NCBI RefSeq assembly: GCF_000805675.1
Contig: NZ_JSEF01000015.1
Location: forward strand, 186,001-250,000
Source: Corynebacterium minutissimum
GTDB lineage: Bacteria > Actinomycetota > Actinomycetes > Mycobacteriales > Mycobacteriaceae
Direction: 5' to 3'
DNA: 64,000 bases
Both the position numbers and the translations under genes were made by a program. Numbering within the stretch: position 1 is the stretch's first letter; each line of letters opens with the position of its first letter. The notes under the pieces were generated by a model. It worked only from the letters and a program-made list of their open reading frames with translations, did not search any database and was not told the DNA's origin. Of the stretch, positions 47,678 through 58,261 are shown one piece after another.

Positions 47678-49675
47678 ATGTCTCGCTCTTTCTCTCGCCG
47701 CGCGCTTGCCCTGTGTGTCGCTACCGCCACCAGCGTAAGCTTGGCCGTTCCGGCAGCTTCCGCCAAGATTGTGGACAACGTCCACGTGCACTCTGCGGCT
47801 AACGCTAGCCTAAAGGTCAGCCCTATCGGCACCTACGAATCCGGCGTATACGAAGAGTCCGCTGCGGAGATCGTGGCCTTCCACCCAGCATCCAAGCGCA
47901 TTCTGACCGTCAATGCCCACGCCGGCCAGATTGACGTTATCGACGCCGCCGACCCGACCAATCTACAGCACATCGGCTCTATCTCTGCTGGTGACAGCAA
48001 GGAAATTAACTCCGTGGCCGTGCGCCCGGACGGCCTGGCTGTCGCCGCCGTTCAGCAGGAAGACAAGACTGAGAACGGTGAAGCTCTGTTCTTCAACGCT
48101 GCCGCGGAGAACCTGGATTCCGCAGAGCTCGGCCGAGTTGCGGTAGGCGCTTTGCCGGATAACGTTCACATCACCGCTGACGGTGGTTACGCGCTGGTGG
48201 CCAACGAAGGCGAGCCGTCCGACGAACTCAACGCCGAGGGCACCGATTACGTGACTGACCCGGAGGGTTCGATTTCCGTTATCGCGCTGCCGAAGGATGT
48301 TGCAGCTCCCTCCGAGGCTGACGCCCGCATCGCGGATTTCACTGCCTTCGATGACCAGGAGCTTCCCGAAGGTGTGCGTGTCTTCGGCCCATCTGGCCAT
48401 GACTCCAAGCCTTCTATCGACTTCGAGCCAGAATACATCTCCTCCCAGGACGGCAAGGCATTCGTGACCTTGCAGGAGGCCAATGCCATTGCCATCGTCG
48501 ATATCGAGTCCGCCACCGTCGAAAAGATTGTCCCAGCCCACGTTGCTGACCACAGCAAGACTCCGCTCGACCCGTCCAATAAGGATGACAAGGCCGAGCT
48601 GCGCACCATCCCGGTGAAGGGCCTGTCCATGCCGGACTCGGTCGGTGCTTTTACTACCGGCGGCCAGACCTACTTCGCTACCGCTAACGAAGGCGATGCC
48701 CGCGAGTGGGGCGTGAAGGAAAAGGATGGAGGCTCCGGTGTCTACACCGACGAGGTAGAGCTCAAGGACCTCATCGAGGAGGGCGCGGTGTGCGAGGGCG
48801 CGCTTGGCGACGTCTCCGCGGAAGACCTCGCCGACAAAAAGCACGCCGGCAACCTGAAGCTCACCAATGCGTCCGGCTGGAATGAGGAGAAGGGCTGCTT
48901 CGACGAGCTGTACTCCTACGGCTCCCGCTCCTTCAGCATCTACGACGCTGAGGGCAACGTTGTCTTTGACTCCGGCGCTGAGTTTGAGCAGATCACCGCT
49001 GAGCTCAACGAGCCAGGTATCTTCCACCACAACGCTGACAACGAAGAAGCAGAGTTCGATGACCGCTCCGACAACAAGGGCCCCGAGCCGGAGGCACTCG
49101 TCGTTGGTACCGTCGGCGAGCGGACCTACGCTTTCATCGGTGCGGAGCGCGTAGGTGGCATCTTCGTCTACGACGTCACCGACCCGGCCAACGCTTCCTT
49201 CGTCACCTACGTCAATAACCGTGACTTCTCCACCGATGAGTACGCCGATGCTGGCGACCTTGGCCCAGAGGGCTTCGCCTTCGTCGACAAGAAGGACTCC
49301 CCCACTGGTGAGTACCTGCTCGTCGTGGGCAACGAGGTCTCTGGCACCACCACCGTGTACTCCGTTGAGGACCTCCTCACCGTCGAGGAAGACGAAGACG
49401 CCGACCAGGGCGACGGCAAGGACACGGATAAAGACAAGGACAAGGACGAGCAGGACACTCCGAAGAAGCCAGGCAACGATGCCGGTAAGGACGGCAAGGG
49501 CTCTGCAGACAAGAGCTCCAGCAGCGTCTCCGGCGGCATCATCGCTGGTTCCGTCATCGGCGTCATTGCTGCGCTGGCCGCCACCATTGGTGTGCTGCGC
49601 GTCCCGGGTATCCGCGAGACTGTCCTGAGCCTTGCACCAGCTCCGCTGCGCGCTCAGTTGGAGAAGTTCCTCTAA
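47678..49675 (+). CDS. Exported choice-of-anchor I type beta-propeller protein
   Basis: 665 residues from the ATG at 47678, which has AGGAG seven bases upstream; upstream in-frame sequence is noise. Signal peptide MSRSFSRRALALCVATATS ending in AASA. The ectodomain shows beta-propeller-like strands (ILTVNAHAGQIDVIDAADP, ALVANEGEPSDEL, ATANEGDAREWG, VGNEVSGTTTVYSVEDLL) typical of choice-of-anchor I proteins related to secreted phosphatase/phytase-like enzymes. A charged Asp/Lys linker (~590-620) leads to one C-terminal transmembrane helix (GGIIAGSVIGVIAALAATIG) and a short tail. Activity is not proven. Confidence 0.8.
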   Translation: MSRSFSRRALALCVATATSVSLAVPAASAKIVDNVHVHSAANASLKVSPIGTYESGVYEESAAEIVAFHPASKRILTVNAHAGQIDVIDAADPTNLQHIGSISAGDSKEINSVAVRPDGLAVAAVQQEDKTENGEALFFNAAAENLDSAELGRVAVGALPDNVHITADGGYALVANEGEPSDELNAEGTDYVTDPEGSISVIALPKDVAAPSEADARIADFTAFDDQELPEGVRVFGPSGHDSKPSIDFEPEYISSQDGKAFVTLQEANAIAIVDIESATVEKIVPAHVADHSKTPLDPSNKDDKAELRTIPVKGLSMPDSVGAFTTGGQTYFATANEGDAREWGVKEKDGGSGVYTDEVELKDLIEEGAVCEGALGDVSAEDLADKKHAGNLKLTNASGWNEEKGCFDELYSYGSRSFSIYDAEGNVVFDSGAEFEQITAELNEPGIFHHNADNEEAEFDDRSDNKGPEPEALVVGTVGERTYAFIGAERVGGIFVYDVTDPANASFVTYVNNRDFSTDEYADAGDLGPEGFAFVDKKDSPTGEYLLVVGNEVSGTTTVYSVEDLLTVEEDEDADQGDGKDTDKDKDKDEQDTPKKPGNDAGKDGKGSADKSSSSVSGGIIAGSVIGVIAALAATIGVLRVPGIRETVLSLAPAPLRAQLEKFL

Positions 49676-49774
49676 GCCCTATCCACCCCGCGGGAAGGGC
49701 TGCTACATTGAAGTGAGCTTTTCCAAGAAGCCCTTTCACACCTGTCCTTTCCCTTCCCAAGGAGAACCCTCGAT

Positions 49775-50509
49775 ATGCGTCTTTCCACCTCCCTCGTCGC
49801 CATTTGTGCCACGACCATGGCACTGGTCACCCCACTGGCCGCTGCTGATGATTCCTCTGCGTCAGCCAGCTCGACCGCGACAGCCACCTCAACCGTGGCT
49901 GACTCGGCCTCCCCGGAGTCCGCCACGCAGGACGCCTCCGAGGAAGCTTCCGAGGAGAAGGCTGCTGAAGACGTATCCGAGGAGAAGGCTGCCGAGGAGG
50001 CCGCGCAGGAGACGGCAAAGGACTCTTCCAAAGCTCTGGGAAGTTCTCTGAATGTTGGCCATACCAGCACCAAGGATCTCTCTCAGGAGTGTGCCGACCA
50101 GGTCAACCAAGCGCGTAAGGACCACGAGGCTGCCGTCGCTGATGGCACCGCAGGTTCGTCGTTCATGGGCCCACAAGAGCTGGCCAACGGTGTGCTCAAC
50201 GGCTATGGCTCCTCCGGCATGCCGGACACCCCGGATTGCGTTGCGGAAGAAAAGGAAGCGAAGCTGCAGAAGGACTGGGACGAGATGCCCGAGTTCGTTC
50301 AGTCTGCACGTCCAACGGAAAAGTCCAAGGAGATTTACGCCTGGGTTGGCGGTGCTCTGGCATTGCTCTCCGTGGGTATTCGAGTTCTCGTCGTCGCCGC
50401 TGAGTTCGACCCGTCCATCCTGAATGGTCTGCGTGCCTTCCTCAAGAGCATGGGCTTCTACTGGGATAACTCCAAGAAGAAGGAAGAAGTCGAGAAGGCC
50501 GAAGACTAA
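49775..50509 (+). CDS. Exported Ala/Glu-rich protein with C-terminal membrane helix
   Basis: 244 residues. Signal peptide ends in PLAAA (~24). Residues ~25-90 are low complexity Ser/Ala/Thr then Glu/Ala with the repeated unit SEEKAAED/SEEKAAEE. Residues ~95-185 form a small domain with two cysteines (QECADQV and PDCVAEE). One transmembrane helix follows (~189-208) and a charged tail ends KKKEEVEKAED. No family recognised. It lies 99 bases after the anchored propeller protein in the same direction and may share its envelope context; a terminator follows. Confidence 0.7.
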   Translation: MRLSTSLVAICATTMALVTPLAAADDSSASASSTATATSTVADSASPESATQDASEEASEEKAAEDVSEEKAAEEAAQETAKDSSKALGSSLNVGHTSTKDLSQECADQVNQARKDHEAAVADGTAGSSFMGPQELANGVLNGYGSSGMPDTPDCVAEEKEAKLQKDWDEMPEFVQSARPTEKSKEIYAWVGGALALLSVGIRVLVVAAEFDPSILNGLRAFLKSMGFYWDNSKKKEEVEKAED

Positions 50510-50531
50510 TCCCGCTCCAATGGGGATAGTA

Positions 50532-50569
50532 AAGGAGGCGCTGCGAGATTTTCTCCGCAGCGCCTCCTT
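50532..50569. terminator. Bidirectional terminator
   Basis: Perfect 14-bp stem AAGGAGGCGCTGCG (50532-50545) with its complement at 50556-50569 and a 10-base loop, followed by CGTTTT on the plus strand and by TTTACTA on the minus strand. It lies between the exported protein gene and the convergent MetE-like gene. Confidence 0.9.
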
Positions 50570-50603
50570 CGTTTTGGCCCGTTAAAACCAATGAGACGAG
50601 AAC

Positions 50604-51800
50604 TTAAAACAGTTCCTTCGTCGCAATCTCTGCGCCCTCAACGAGGGACTGGAGCTTGGCCCATGCGATCTGGTGGTGCAGGCGGCCGCCTAGGCCACAG
50701 TCGGTCGAGGCGATGACGTTTTCCGGGCCCACGAGCTCAGCAAACTGGATGATGCGGTCAGCGACCAGACGCGGGTGCTCCACAGCGTTCGTGGAATGCG
50801 ACACCACGCCTGGGTAGATGACAGTTCCCTCCGGCAGCGTGTGGTCCTTCCACACACGCCACTCGTGAGCATGGCGCGGCGAAGCACCTTCGAAGGAGAA
50901 TCCACCGACCTTGGCCTGCAGGATCTCCTCGATGATGTCCTCGAACGGAATGTCCGTGACGTGCGGGCAGTGCCAGGAACCCCAGCAGATGTGCAGACGA
51001 GTCTGCTCGCGCGGGATGTCCTTAATAGAGTCGTTGAGAATCTCAATACGCTCGTGCAGGAAGGCCTGGAAATCCTTCACGGTGGGCTCCGGCACCACAG
51101 AATCCCATGCCTCCGCCAAATCCGGCGCATCGAACTGCACGGTGAGACCCGCATCCGTGATGGCCTTATACTCGACCTTCAGCGCCTCACCACAGGCGCG
51201 AACGAGCTCAGACTCGTCCTCGTAGTACTTGTTGGGAAGACGTGCCGCGGCACCCGGGGACAGGGCGGCGACGAAACCTTCGGTGCCTTCGGGGAGGGCG
51301 TCGGCAAGCAACTTAACGTCCGCCTCAACCTGCTCCTGGCCGATGTAGGTCACCGGACCGGTGAATTCCGGGTTAGCTACCTTCTTGCGGCCGGTGAAGA
51401 TGCCCGAATCAGGGTCATTGTAGGCTTCAGAAAACAGCGCACGGTCGCGGCGATCCTTCATCGAGGAAAGGCGAATCTTACCCGGCTCGGAACGAACCTT
51501 GTCACCGATTTCCCAGCGGTCCTTGTCCGTCATGGTCAGACCACCCAGGCGGGTAAAAGAGTAGTTCCACCACGCACCGTAGTCCACGGCGCCGGAGGTG
51601 ATGTGGCCGTATTCGCCCTCGTTGATGATGTCGATGCCGAGATCAACCTGGCGCTTCACCACATCCGCTACGGAGCGTTCCAAGATGTCGTGGAACTTCT
51701 CGTCTGAGATGGTGCCGGCAGAGCGCTCGAGGTTAGCCTCGAGCAGCTCCTTCGTGCGAGGCAGCGAGCCAACGTGGGTGGTACGAATCTTGTTCACCAT
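50604..51800 (-). CDS. MetE-like cobalamin-independent methionine synthase family protein
   Basis: 398 residues; about half the length of MetE, corresponding to the catalytic C-terminal barrel. It starts with TTHVGSLPRTKELLEAN as in MetE-like single-domain proteins. Zinc-site-like residues: HICWGSWHCPH (~268-278), FEGASPRHAHEWRVW and STDCGLGG near 375. These proteins act in alternative methyl transfer or sulphur metabolism; methionine synthase activity is not assured because the folate-binding half is missing. A perfect McbR-type operator sits directly upstream, tying it to the sulphur/methionine regulon. Confidence 0.88.
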   Translation of the reverse strand: MVNKIRTTHVGSLPRTKELLEANLERSAGTISDEKFHDILERSVADVVKRQVDLGIDIINEGEYGHITSGAVDYGAWWNYSFTRLGGLTMTDKDRWEIGDKVRSEPGKIRLSSMKDRRDRALFSEAYNDPDSGIFTGRKKVANPEFTGPVTYIGQEQVEADVKLLADALPEGTEGFVAALSPGAAARLPNKYYEDESELVRACGEALKVEYKAITDAGLTVQFDAPDLAEAWDSVVPEPTVKDFQAFLHERIEILNDSIKDIPREQTRLHICWGSWHCPHVTDIPFEDIIEEILQAKVGGFSFEGASPRHAHEWRVWKDHTLPEGTVIYPGVVSHSTNAVEHPRLVADRIIQFAELVGPENVIASTDCGLGGRLHHQIAWAKLQSLVEGAEIATKELF

Positions 51801-51820
51801 GGGAAACAGGCTTCCTTTCT

Positions 51821-51840
51821 TCTAGACTATGCTGTCTAGA
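51821..51840. promoter_or_regulatory. McbR-type operator
   Basis: TAGAC-N6-GTCTA with perfect flanks (TCTAGAC at 51821-51827, GTCTAGA at 51834-51840). This matches the binding consensus of the C. glutamicum McbR repressor of methionine and cysteine genes. It lies 21-40 bases upstream of the MetE-like ATG and overlaps a -10-like CATAGT, so binding would block transcription. Confidence 0.85.
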
Positions 51841-51886
51841 GTAACCCAGGAGCCTGGTTCCCATGGGATCTTGATTCAACTTAAAT

Positions 51887-54800
51887 TCACCCGAGGATGC
51901 CGGCCCCCATCGTGGCCTTGAGGTCACCCATAAGGTTGCTCGAGCGCTCCACACGCAAATGCTCACCGAGGACCATCATGGTGGACTCTTCGCCGTCGAC
52001 AAGCGTGAGGTATACGTCCGACTCGCCCTTGTTGTTAACGAGCACCTGCTTGAGCTTGGCAATGTTATCCATCGTGCACTGGTCTGTGCGCATAGTCAGG
52101 CGCAGGGGCAGGCCGGCACCATTGCCAGGGCCTAAGTCAGGCACCTTGATATCGGAACAGAAGAGGGACATGCGCTCATCCCGAACCTTCACCTGAACCT
52201 TGGCCAAGATGATGTTGTCTTCTGCAATCTGCGGAGCCACTAGCGAGTACACCTGGTTGAACACGAGGATGTCTACCTGGGCGCCGTTATGATCTTCAAT
52301 GCTGACGATGGCCCATGGAGAACCATCGCGCTTGGAAAAACGCCTGTCCACGCCCGAGATGATGCCGCCAATCACCAGCTCCTGCCCGTTGCCGACTTCA
52401 CCGTTAAGAATCTTGGTAATCGGCGTATCGGTCTGTGCATCGAGTGCTTCCTCGAAACCATCGAGCGGGTGGCCGGAGACGTAAAGGCCCAGCATCTCAC
52501 GCTCCAGGGCCAGCTCGTGCTTGCGGTCCCAATTCTCATCGGGGACGTCAATAGCAAAGGCGGAGCCAGAACCAGAATCGCCGTCCTCGTCGCCGCCACC
52601 GAAGCCGGCGAAAAGGTCGAACTGGCCTTTATCAGCTGCCTTCTTCGTGGTCTGAACCGAGTCCACTGCGTCCTCGTGAATGAGCATAAGGCCCTTGCGT
52701 GGGTGCTCCAAGGAGTCGAAAGCGCCGGCCTTGATGAGGGACTCCGTCACGCGCTTGGAGCAGGCCGCTAGCTCAATCTTGTCCAAATAGTCAGAGAAGG
52801 ACGTATATGCGCCTTTCTCCCGACGGGTCTTCACGATGGAATCGACCACTTCCCCACCAACGTTGCGGATAGCGCCCATGCCGAAGCGAATATCGTCCCC
52901 CACAGCCTGGAAGGTTTCCTGGGACTCGTTAACGTCCGGGGAGAGCACGCGGATGCCAAGGTGGCGGCAATCGGCAAGGTAGATAGCGGACTTATCCTTC
53001 TTGTCACCTACCGAGGTCAAAAGCGCTGCCATGTACTCCGGCGCATAGTAGGCCTTGAGGTAGGCCGTCCAGAAGGACACCAAGCCGTAGCCCGCGGCGT
53101 GGGACTTGTTAAACGCGTAGGAGGCAAAGGGCTCAATCGTGCCCCACAGCGCGTCCATGGCTTCCTTGGAGTAGCCGTTGTCCTTCATGCCGCCCCAGAA
53201 CTTGTCGTACTGCTGTGCCAAGACTTCCGGCTTCTTCTTACCCATGGCCTTGCGGAAGCCATCTGCCTCGCCGGCGGTGTAGTTCGCCACCTTCTGCGAG
53301 ATACGCATGATCTGCTCCTGATACACGATGAGGCCGTAGGTCTCATCGAGGATTTCCTTGAGCGGCTCTTCCAGCTCCGGGTGAATCGGCGTAATTTCCT
53401 TACGCCCATTCTTGCGGTCCGCGTAATCCCAGTGAGCGTTCACGCCCATCGGGCCCGGGCGGTAGAGCGCCAGCGACGCGACAATATCCTTGAAACCTGT
53501 CGGTTTCATACGTTTGAGCAGCTCCTGCATGCCGCCAGAGTCGAGCTGGAACACGCCCAGGGTATCGCCGCGTGACAGCAGGTCATAGACCTTGGATACC
53601 TTCGGATCATCGGCGTGAAGGTCCTCCAGGCCAATCTCTTCGCCGCGGTTTTTCTTGATGTTCTCTAGGCAGTCACCAATCACGGTGAGGTTGCGCAGGC
53701 CCAGAAAGTCCATCTTCAGCAGGCCAATGGCCTCACAGGCTGGGTAGTCCCAACCGGTGATGTAGGCGCCGTCGGCTGGTCGCTTCCACATCGGAATGTG
53801 GTCCATGAGTCGGACCGAAGCCATAATCACCGCACAGGCATGCACGCCTGCCTGCCTGACGACGCCTTCAAGACCACGCGCGGTCTCATAAATCTTCTTG
53901 ACGTCCGGGTCAGTCTCAATCATCTGACGGACCTCGGTGGCCTCCGAGTAGCGCTCGTGCTCCGGATCAGTAATACCGGCCAGCGGAATATCCTTGGCCA
54001 TAATGGCCGGCGGCAACGCGCCGTTGATGCGGTCCGCCATCTGGAAGCCCGGCTGGCCAAAGTGCACCTTGGCGGAGTCCTTAATGGCCTGTTTGGTCTT
54101 CACGGTGCCGAAGGTAATCACCTGGGCAACCTTGTCCTCGCCCCAGCGCTCAGCAGCGTAGGTAATCATTTCGCCGCGGCGGCGATCATCGAAGTCGATA
54201 TCGATATCCGGTGCGGAGGGACGCTCCGGGTTAAGGAATCGCTCGAAGAGGAGGCCGTGCTCGATGGGGTCAATGTTGGTAATCGTCAGCGCATACGCCA
54301 CGAGCGCACCTGCAGCCGAACCACGCCCCGGACCGACGCGAATACCGATGGAGCGCGCGTGCTTGATGAGCTCGGCCACGATGAGGAAGTAGGAGGGGTA
54401 GCCCTTCATGTCGATGACGCTGATTTCATACTCGGCGCGGTCGATGTACTCCTGCGGCACATCCCCGCCGTTGAAACGATCCTTAAGGCCCTCCATGACC
54501 TCGTGGGTCAGCCACGACGTTGGGGTGTGGCCCTCGGGGACGTCCGCAATCGGCATGCGGTCGTGGGTATGCTCTTCCCAAATCGCGCCATAATCCTGGA
54601 CGCGCTCCGCAATCCACAGCGTATTATCGCAGGCTTCAGGGACCATGTGGTCCCACAGTTCACGCATCTGTTGGGCGGACTTGATGTAGTAGCCGGTGCC
54701 ATCGAATTTGAAGCGGTCCGGGTCCATGAAGGTCTTGCCCGTCTGCACGCACAGCATGGCCTCGTGCGCTGGGGCTTGGGACTCCAGAACGTAGTGGCAG

Positions 54801-55468
54801 TCATTGGTCACCAGCGGCGGCAGGTCCAGCTTGCGGCCAATCTCCAGCAACCCGTCTCGGGTGCGCTTCTCAATATCCAGCCCATGGTCCATGAGCTCGA
54901 GGAAGAAGTTGTCCTTGCCATAGATGTCCTGCCACATCGCAGCGGCCTCGAGGGCCTCGTTGAACTGGCCTAGACGCAGGCGGGTTTGAACATCACCGGA
55001 GGGGCAGCCGGTGGTCGCGATAATGCCTTCAGCATGCTCAGCGATGAGTTCCGCGTCCATACGCGGCCACTTGCCCAGCTGACCTTCGTAAGAGGCAAGC
55101 GAGGAGAGCTTGAACAGGTTGCGCAGACCAGTTTCATTTTCCGCCAGCATGGTCTGGTGCAGGTAGGCACCGGAGGCAGAAACATCATCACGCTTTTGAT
55201 CCGGCGTTCCCCACAGCACGCGCTTCTTATTGAAACGCGACTCCGGCGCGAGGTAGGCCTCAATACCAATGATGGGTTTGACGCCTGCGCTCGTCATCCT
55301 CTGGTAAAAGGCATTGGAGCCGTACATGTTGCCGTGGTCTGTCATGCCGACGGCGGGCATGCCTTGGCGGACCACCTCATCCGCCAACATATCCACCTTT
55401 GCCATGCCGTCCAGCATGGAAAACTCGGTGTGGTTGTGTAGGTGGACGAAGGATGAGTTTTTGGCCAT
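51887..55468 (-). CDS. dnaE: DNA polymerase III subunit alpha
   Basis: 1193-residue replicative polymerase. N-terminal PHP domain [15 protein letters not shown] (~7-21); catalytic acidic motif [17 protein letters not shown] (~415-431); finger region [41 protein letters not shown] (~790); helix-hairpin-helix and OB regions in the last ~300 residues ([22 protein letters not shown]). The length fits DnaE1 rather than the shorter damage-inducible DnaE2. Confidence 0.97.
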   Translation of the reverse strand: MAKNSSFVHLHNHTEFSMLDGMAKVDMLADEVVRQGMPAVGMTDHGNMYGSNAFYQRMTSAGVKPIIGIEAYLAPESRFNKKRVLWGTPDQKRDDVSASGAYLHQTMLAENETGLRNLFKLSSLASYEGQLGKWPRMDAELIAEHAEGIIATTGCPSGDVQTRLRLGQFNEALEAAAMWQDIYGKDNFFLELMDHGLDIEKRTRDGLLEIGRKLDLPPLVTNDCHYVLESQAPAHEAMLCVQTGKTFMDPDRFKFDGTGYYIKSAQQMRELWDHMVPEACDNTLWIAERVQDYGAIWEEHTHDRMPIADVPEGHTPTSWLTHEVMEGLKDRFNGGDVPQEYIDRAEYEISVIDMKGYPSYFLIVAELIKHARSIGIRVGPGRGSAAGALVAYALTITNIDPIEHGLLFERFLNPERPSAPDIDIDFDDRRRGEMITYAAERWGEDKVAQVITFGTVKTKQAIKDSAKVHFGQPGFQMADRINGALPPAIMAKDIPLAGITDPEHERYSEATEVRQMIETDPDVKKIYETARGLEGVVRQAGVHACAVIMASVRLMDHIPMWKRPADGAYITGWDYPACEAIGLLKMDFLGLRNLTVIGDCLENIKKNRGEEIGLEDLHADDPKVSKVYDLLSRGDTLGVFQLDSGGMQELLKRMKPTGFKDIVASLALYRPGPMGVNAHWDYADRKNGRKEITPIHPELEEPLKEILDETYGLIVYQEQIMRISQKVANYTAGEADGFRKAMGKKKPEVLAQQYDKFWGGMKDNGYSKEAMDALWGTIEPFASYAFNKSHAAGYGLVSFWTAYLKAYYAPEYMAALLTSVGDKKDKSAIYLADCRHLGIRVLSPDVNESQETFQAVGDDIRFGMGAIRNVGGEVVDSIVKTRREKGAYTSFSDYLDKIELAACSKRVTESLIKAGAFDSLEHPRKGLMLIHEDAVDSVQTTKKAADKGQFDLFAGFGGGDEDGDSGSGSAFAIDVPDENWDRKHELALEREMLGLYVSGHPLDGFEEALDAQTDTPITKILNGEVGNGQELVIGGIISGVDRRFSKRDGSPWAIVSIEDHNGAQVDILVFNQVYSLVAPQIAEDNIILAKVQVKVRDERMSLFCSDIKVPDLGPGNGAGLPLRLTMRTDQCTMDNIAKLKQVLVNNKGESDVYLTLVDGEESTMMVLGEHLRVERSSNLMGDLKATMGAGILG

Positions 55469-55529
55469 GCGGTCATCTTAGCGGGGCCGTCAAACTTCCC
55501 GGATTACTCAACGTCCTGTACATTTTTCT

Positions 55530-56438
55530 GTGATGTTCTACACTATTGCCGCCTATCTCATGTGGGGCTTCTTCCCGGCGTTCTTCCCGCTTCTGCGCCC
55601 CGCCAGCCCATTTGAAATCCTTGCGCACCGCATTGTGTGGACTGCGGTGCTCGTCACCTTCATGCTGGTGATTACTGGCGGCTGGCGCGAGCTGAAAGAG
55701 ATGAGCCTGCGCACGTGGGGCTGGATGCTGGGCTGCGGTATCACCATCACTATCAACTGGGGTACGTACGTCATCGCGGTCAACAGCAACCACGTGGCCG
55801 ATGCCGCGCTGGGATATTTCATCAACCCGCTCGTCTCCGTGGCCTTAGGCATCATCTTCCTCAAGGAAACGCTGACGAAGGCACAGGTGGCATCGGTCAG
55901 CATTGCCTTCGTGGCGGTGCTGTGGCTGACATTCATGACCGGCCAGGCACCGTATTATTCGCTGGCCCTGGCTTTCAGTTTCGCACTCTACGGGCTGCTA
56001 AAGAAACAGATTTCGGTCTCTTCCATGGGCTCCGTGGCCGCGGAAACCATCGTCATGCTGCCCTTCGCACTCATGTACCTGGGATACCTGCAGGTCCAGG
56101 GCGAATCCACCTTTGCCAGCGAGGGCCCCGGCCACATGGCGCTGCTCGTCACCTCCGGACTAGTGACTGCTCTGCCGCTGCTCTGTTTTGCACAGGGCGC
56201 TAAACACCTGCGCCTATCCACCATCGGCATGCTGCAGTACATGACGCCGATTATGCAGATGCTGTGGGCAGTCTTCGTCACCCAGGAGGATATGCCAACC
56301 GAGCGCTGGATCGGCTTCATCATCATTTGGGTAGCGGTCATCATTTACCTGGCGGATTTAGTGCGGATGGGCCGCGCTTCCCGACGCCGCGCCCGCCTCC
56401 ACTCCCCGGCCCCCAGCACCGACGAGGCTGCCACCTAG
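55530..56438 (+). CDS. rarD: RarD/EamA family transporter
   Basis: 302 residues (GTG at 55530 directly followed by ATG at 55533; either may be used). Ten hydrophobic helices typical of the drug/metabolite transporter superfamily, with RarD-type start FYTIAAYLMWGFFPAFFPLL and SPFEILAHRIVWTAVLV. Substrate unknown (chloramphenicol-resistance permease RarD is the family name). The last 81 bases overlap the convergent small membrane protein gene on the opposite strand. Confidence 0.9.
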   Translation: MMFYTIAAYLMWGFFPAFFPLLRPASPFEILAHRIVWTAVLVTFMLVITGGWRELKEMSLRTWGWMLGCGITITINWGTYVIAVNSNHVADAALGYFINPLVSVALGIIFLKETLTKAQVASVSIAFVAVLWLTFMTGQAPYYSLALAFSFALYGLLKKQISVSSMGSVAAETIVMLPFALMYLGYLQVQGESTFASEGPGHMALLVTSGLVTALPLLCFAQGAKHLRLSTIGMLQYMTPIMQMLWAVFVTQEDMPTERWIGFIIIWVAVIIYLADLVRMGRASRRRARLHSPAPSTDEAAT

Positions 56439-56735
56439 AAGGCTGTAGCGCGCCTGCTTCTGCTTCTTCATCCGGCGCAGCTCGTCACGGGCTTCCTTGG
56501 CTCGGGCCCGCTTGGCGGCTTCCTCTGCACCGTTGAGCGCCCACCGCGGCATGAGCACTGCCATGGCGATGCAGTAGAGGGCCACAACAATCATGATGCC
56601 CAGCGTCAGCCCATCACTACCCAAGAGTGCTAGCGCGATGGCGGCGAGGACTGTGATGATGGCTCCTGCCCATACAAGAATGTAGGCGAAGCGGTAGTTG
56701 GCAGGCCACGTGGAGGTCTTGGGGAATAGTCGCAT
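56358..56735 (-). CDS. Small membrane protein, DUF3099-like
   Basis: 125 residues from the second of two adjacent ATGs (56735), which has AAGGAGCG at proper spacing; 56738 is the alternative. Two hydrophobic segments (~17-38 and ~44-62) are followed by a basic helix (GAEEAAKRARAKEARDELRRMKKQKQ). It resembles actinobacterial DUF3099 proteins. It begins nine bases after the upstream membrane protein gene and overlaps rarD by 81 bases antisense. Confidence 0.72.
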   Translation of the reverse strand: MRLFPKTSTWPANYRFAYILVWAGAIITVLAAIALALLGSDGLTLGIMIVVALYCIAMAVLMPRWALNGAEEAAKRARAKEARDELRRMKKQKQARYSLLGGSLVGAGGRGVEAGAASGSAAHPH

Positions 56736-56744
56736 CATCGCTCC

Positions 56745-57341
56745 TTACTGGTGTGCTCTGTGTTGGGCGTTGGAAGGTGGGCGCACGCCGAAGGAACCCC
56801 AGGCGGCGTCGGCAGGCGCGGCTTCCACAGTCTTTACGCGAGGGTCAGCGGCGAGGGCTCGCAGGTCAGCGCCGCGGGAATAGACCACCGCGGCATCGAC
56901 CTGCGTTGGTGTCTCGCCGCCATCGCCGGCGGCGTGAGCCACACGCTGAAGAACGGTAGTAATGACGTCCGCGCGGTCCTTGCCTGCTGTAGGTTCCGGG
57001 ACTGCTACGGGGGCGGCCAATCCAATGATGATGGCATCCATACGCTGCACGGAACGCAGCACTTCAGCGGTGTCCTCCGGTGACAGCGCTGTGTGGAATC
57101 CCACGAGCGCATACGTCGGCTCATCTGCCTGGGCTAGGGACGCTTCCGCCCGCTCGAGATACTCGGCAGCGGTCTCAGAGCCGTCTGGGCCTAGCTGGTC
57201 TCCTTGGAGCGCAGTGCTTGGCTGCGTGCCAAAGATGCCAAAGGAAAGAACCACGAGCAGCGCTGTCACCGCAAGCAATACATAGGCCGCGATGCGGCGA
57301 CGGCGATAAATGCGCTGGCGAGTGGAGCGTTTCCCCGTCAT
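56745..57341 (-). CDS. Membrane-anchored hypothetical protein
   Basis: 198 residues from the ATG at 57341, which overlaps the rluD stop (ATGA). Basic N-terminus ([15 protein letters not shown]), one transmembrane helix (~18-36), and an extracytoplasmic domain with alternating strands and helices ([54 protein letters not shown]). No family recognised. Part of the lspA-rluD operon. Confidence 0.7.
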   Translation of the reverse strand: MTGKRSTRQRIYRRRRIAAYVLLAVTALLVVLSFGIFGTQPSTALQGDQLGPDGSETAAEYLERAEASLAQADEPTYALVGFHTALSPEDTAEVLRSVQRMDAIIIGLAAPVAVPEPTAGKDRADVITTVLQRVAHAAGDGGETPTQVDAAVVYSRGADLRALAADPRVKTVEAAPADAAWGSFGVRPPSNAQHRAHQ

Positions 57342-58261
57342 CCGCGCAAGACCTCTACTGCGTGTTCGAGGTCCTCCGGGTACGGCGCGGTGCACTCAAA
57401 CCATTTGCCGGTGCCCGGGTGGGTAAAGCCCAAGGACACCGCATGGAGCCATTGCCGGATAAGGCCAACGCGCTTAGCCAGGTTCGGGTCGCAGCCATAC
57501 ATCGGATCGCCAACGCAAGGATGCCCGGTGGCGGACATGTGGACGCGAATCTGGTGGGTGCGGCCAGTCTCCAAATGAACTTCCAACAGGCTGGCCTCGC
57601 GGAAAGCTTCAAGGAGCTTGTAATGAGTAACCGCCGGCTTGCCATCGTCCACCACGGCGAACTTCCAGCCCGCCGACGGATGACGGCCAATCGGTGCATC
57701 AATCGTGCCGACGATGGGATCGGGTAGGCCTTGGACCACCGCGTGGTAGGTCTTGTCCACGGTCCGCTCGCGGAAAGCGGTCTTCAGCTGGGAGTAGGCG
57801 CGCTCGCTGGCGGCAACCACCATGACCCCGGAGGTGCCCACGTCGAGGCGGTGCACGATGCCCTTGCGTTCGGTAGGTCCGGCGTCGGCAAGCGCATAGC
57901 CCGCCGCGCGAAGCCCGCCAATCACGGTGGGCCCCTCCCACCCCAACGTCGGGTGCGCGGCCACACCCACGGGTTTGAACACGCAAATGATGTCCTCATC
58001 CTCGTAGAGGACGTCCATGCCCTCCACCAGCTCCTCTTTAGGCACCAGCGGTTCTTCCGGCGCCGGCATCATGACGTCAATCCAGCCGCCGGCGCTAAGC
58101 CGCTCGGACTTGCCCACTGCCACGCCGTCGATCTCCACGTCACCCGCCGCGCACAGCTCCGCCACCTTGGCCCGGGAAACACCCAAAAGCTTGGCCAAAG
58201 CAGCATCGGCACGCATACCCTCGAGGCCCTCAGGTACCGGCAATCTACGACTTTCACGCAT
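57338..58261 (-). CDS. rluD: Ribosomal large subunit pseudouridine synthase (RluD-type)
   Basis: 307 residues from the ATG at 58261, overlapping the lspA stop by eight bases. N-terminal S4 domain (~12-70, [22 protein letters not shown]) and RluA-family catalytic domain with [17 protein letters not shown] (catalytic Asp, ~145) and [20 protein letters not shown]. Modifies uridines in 23S rRNA. The lspA-rluD order is common in bacteria. Confidence 0.93.
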   Translation of the reverse strand: MRESRRLPVPEGLEGMRADAALAKLLGVSRAKVAELCAAGDVEIDGVAVGKSERLSAGGWIDVMMPAPEEPLVPKEELVEGMDVLYEDEDIICVFKPVGVAAHPTLGWEGPTVIGGLRAAGYALADAGPTERKGIVHRLDVGTSGVMVVAASERAYSQLKTAFRERTVDKTYHAVVQGLPDPIVGTIDAPIGRHPSAGWKFAVVDDGKPAVTHYKLLEAFREASLLEVHLETGRTHQIRVHMSATGHPCVGDPMYGCDPNLAKRVGLIRQWLHAVSLGFTHPGTGKWFECTAPYPEDLEHAVEVLRG

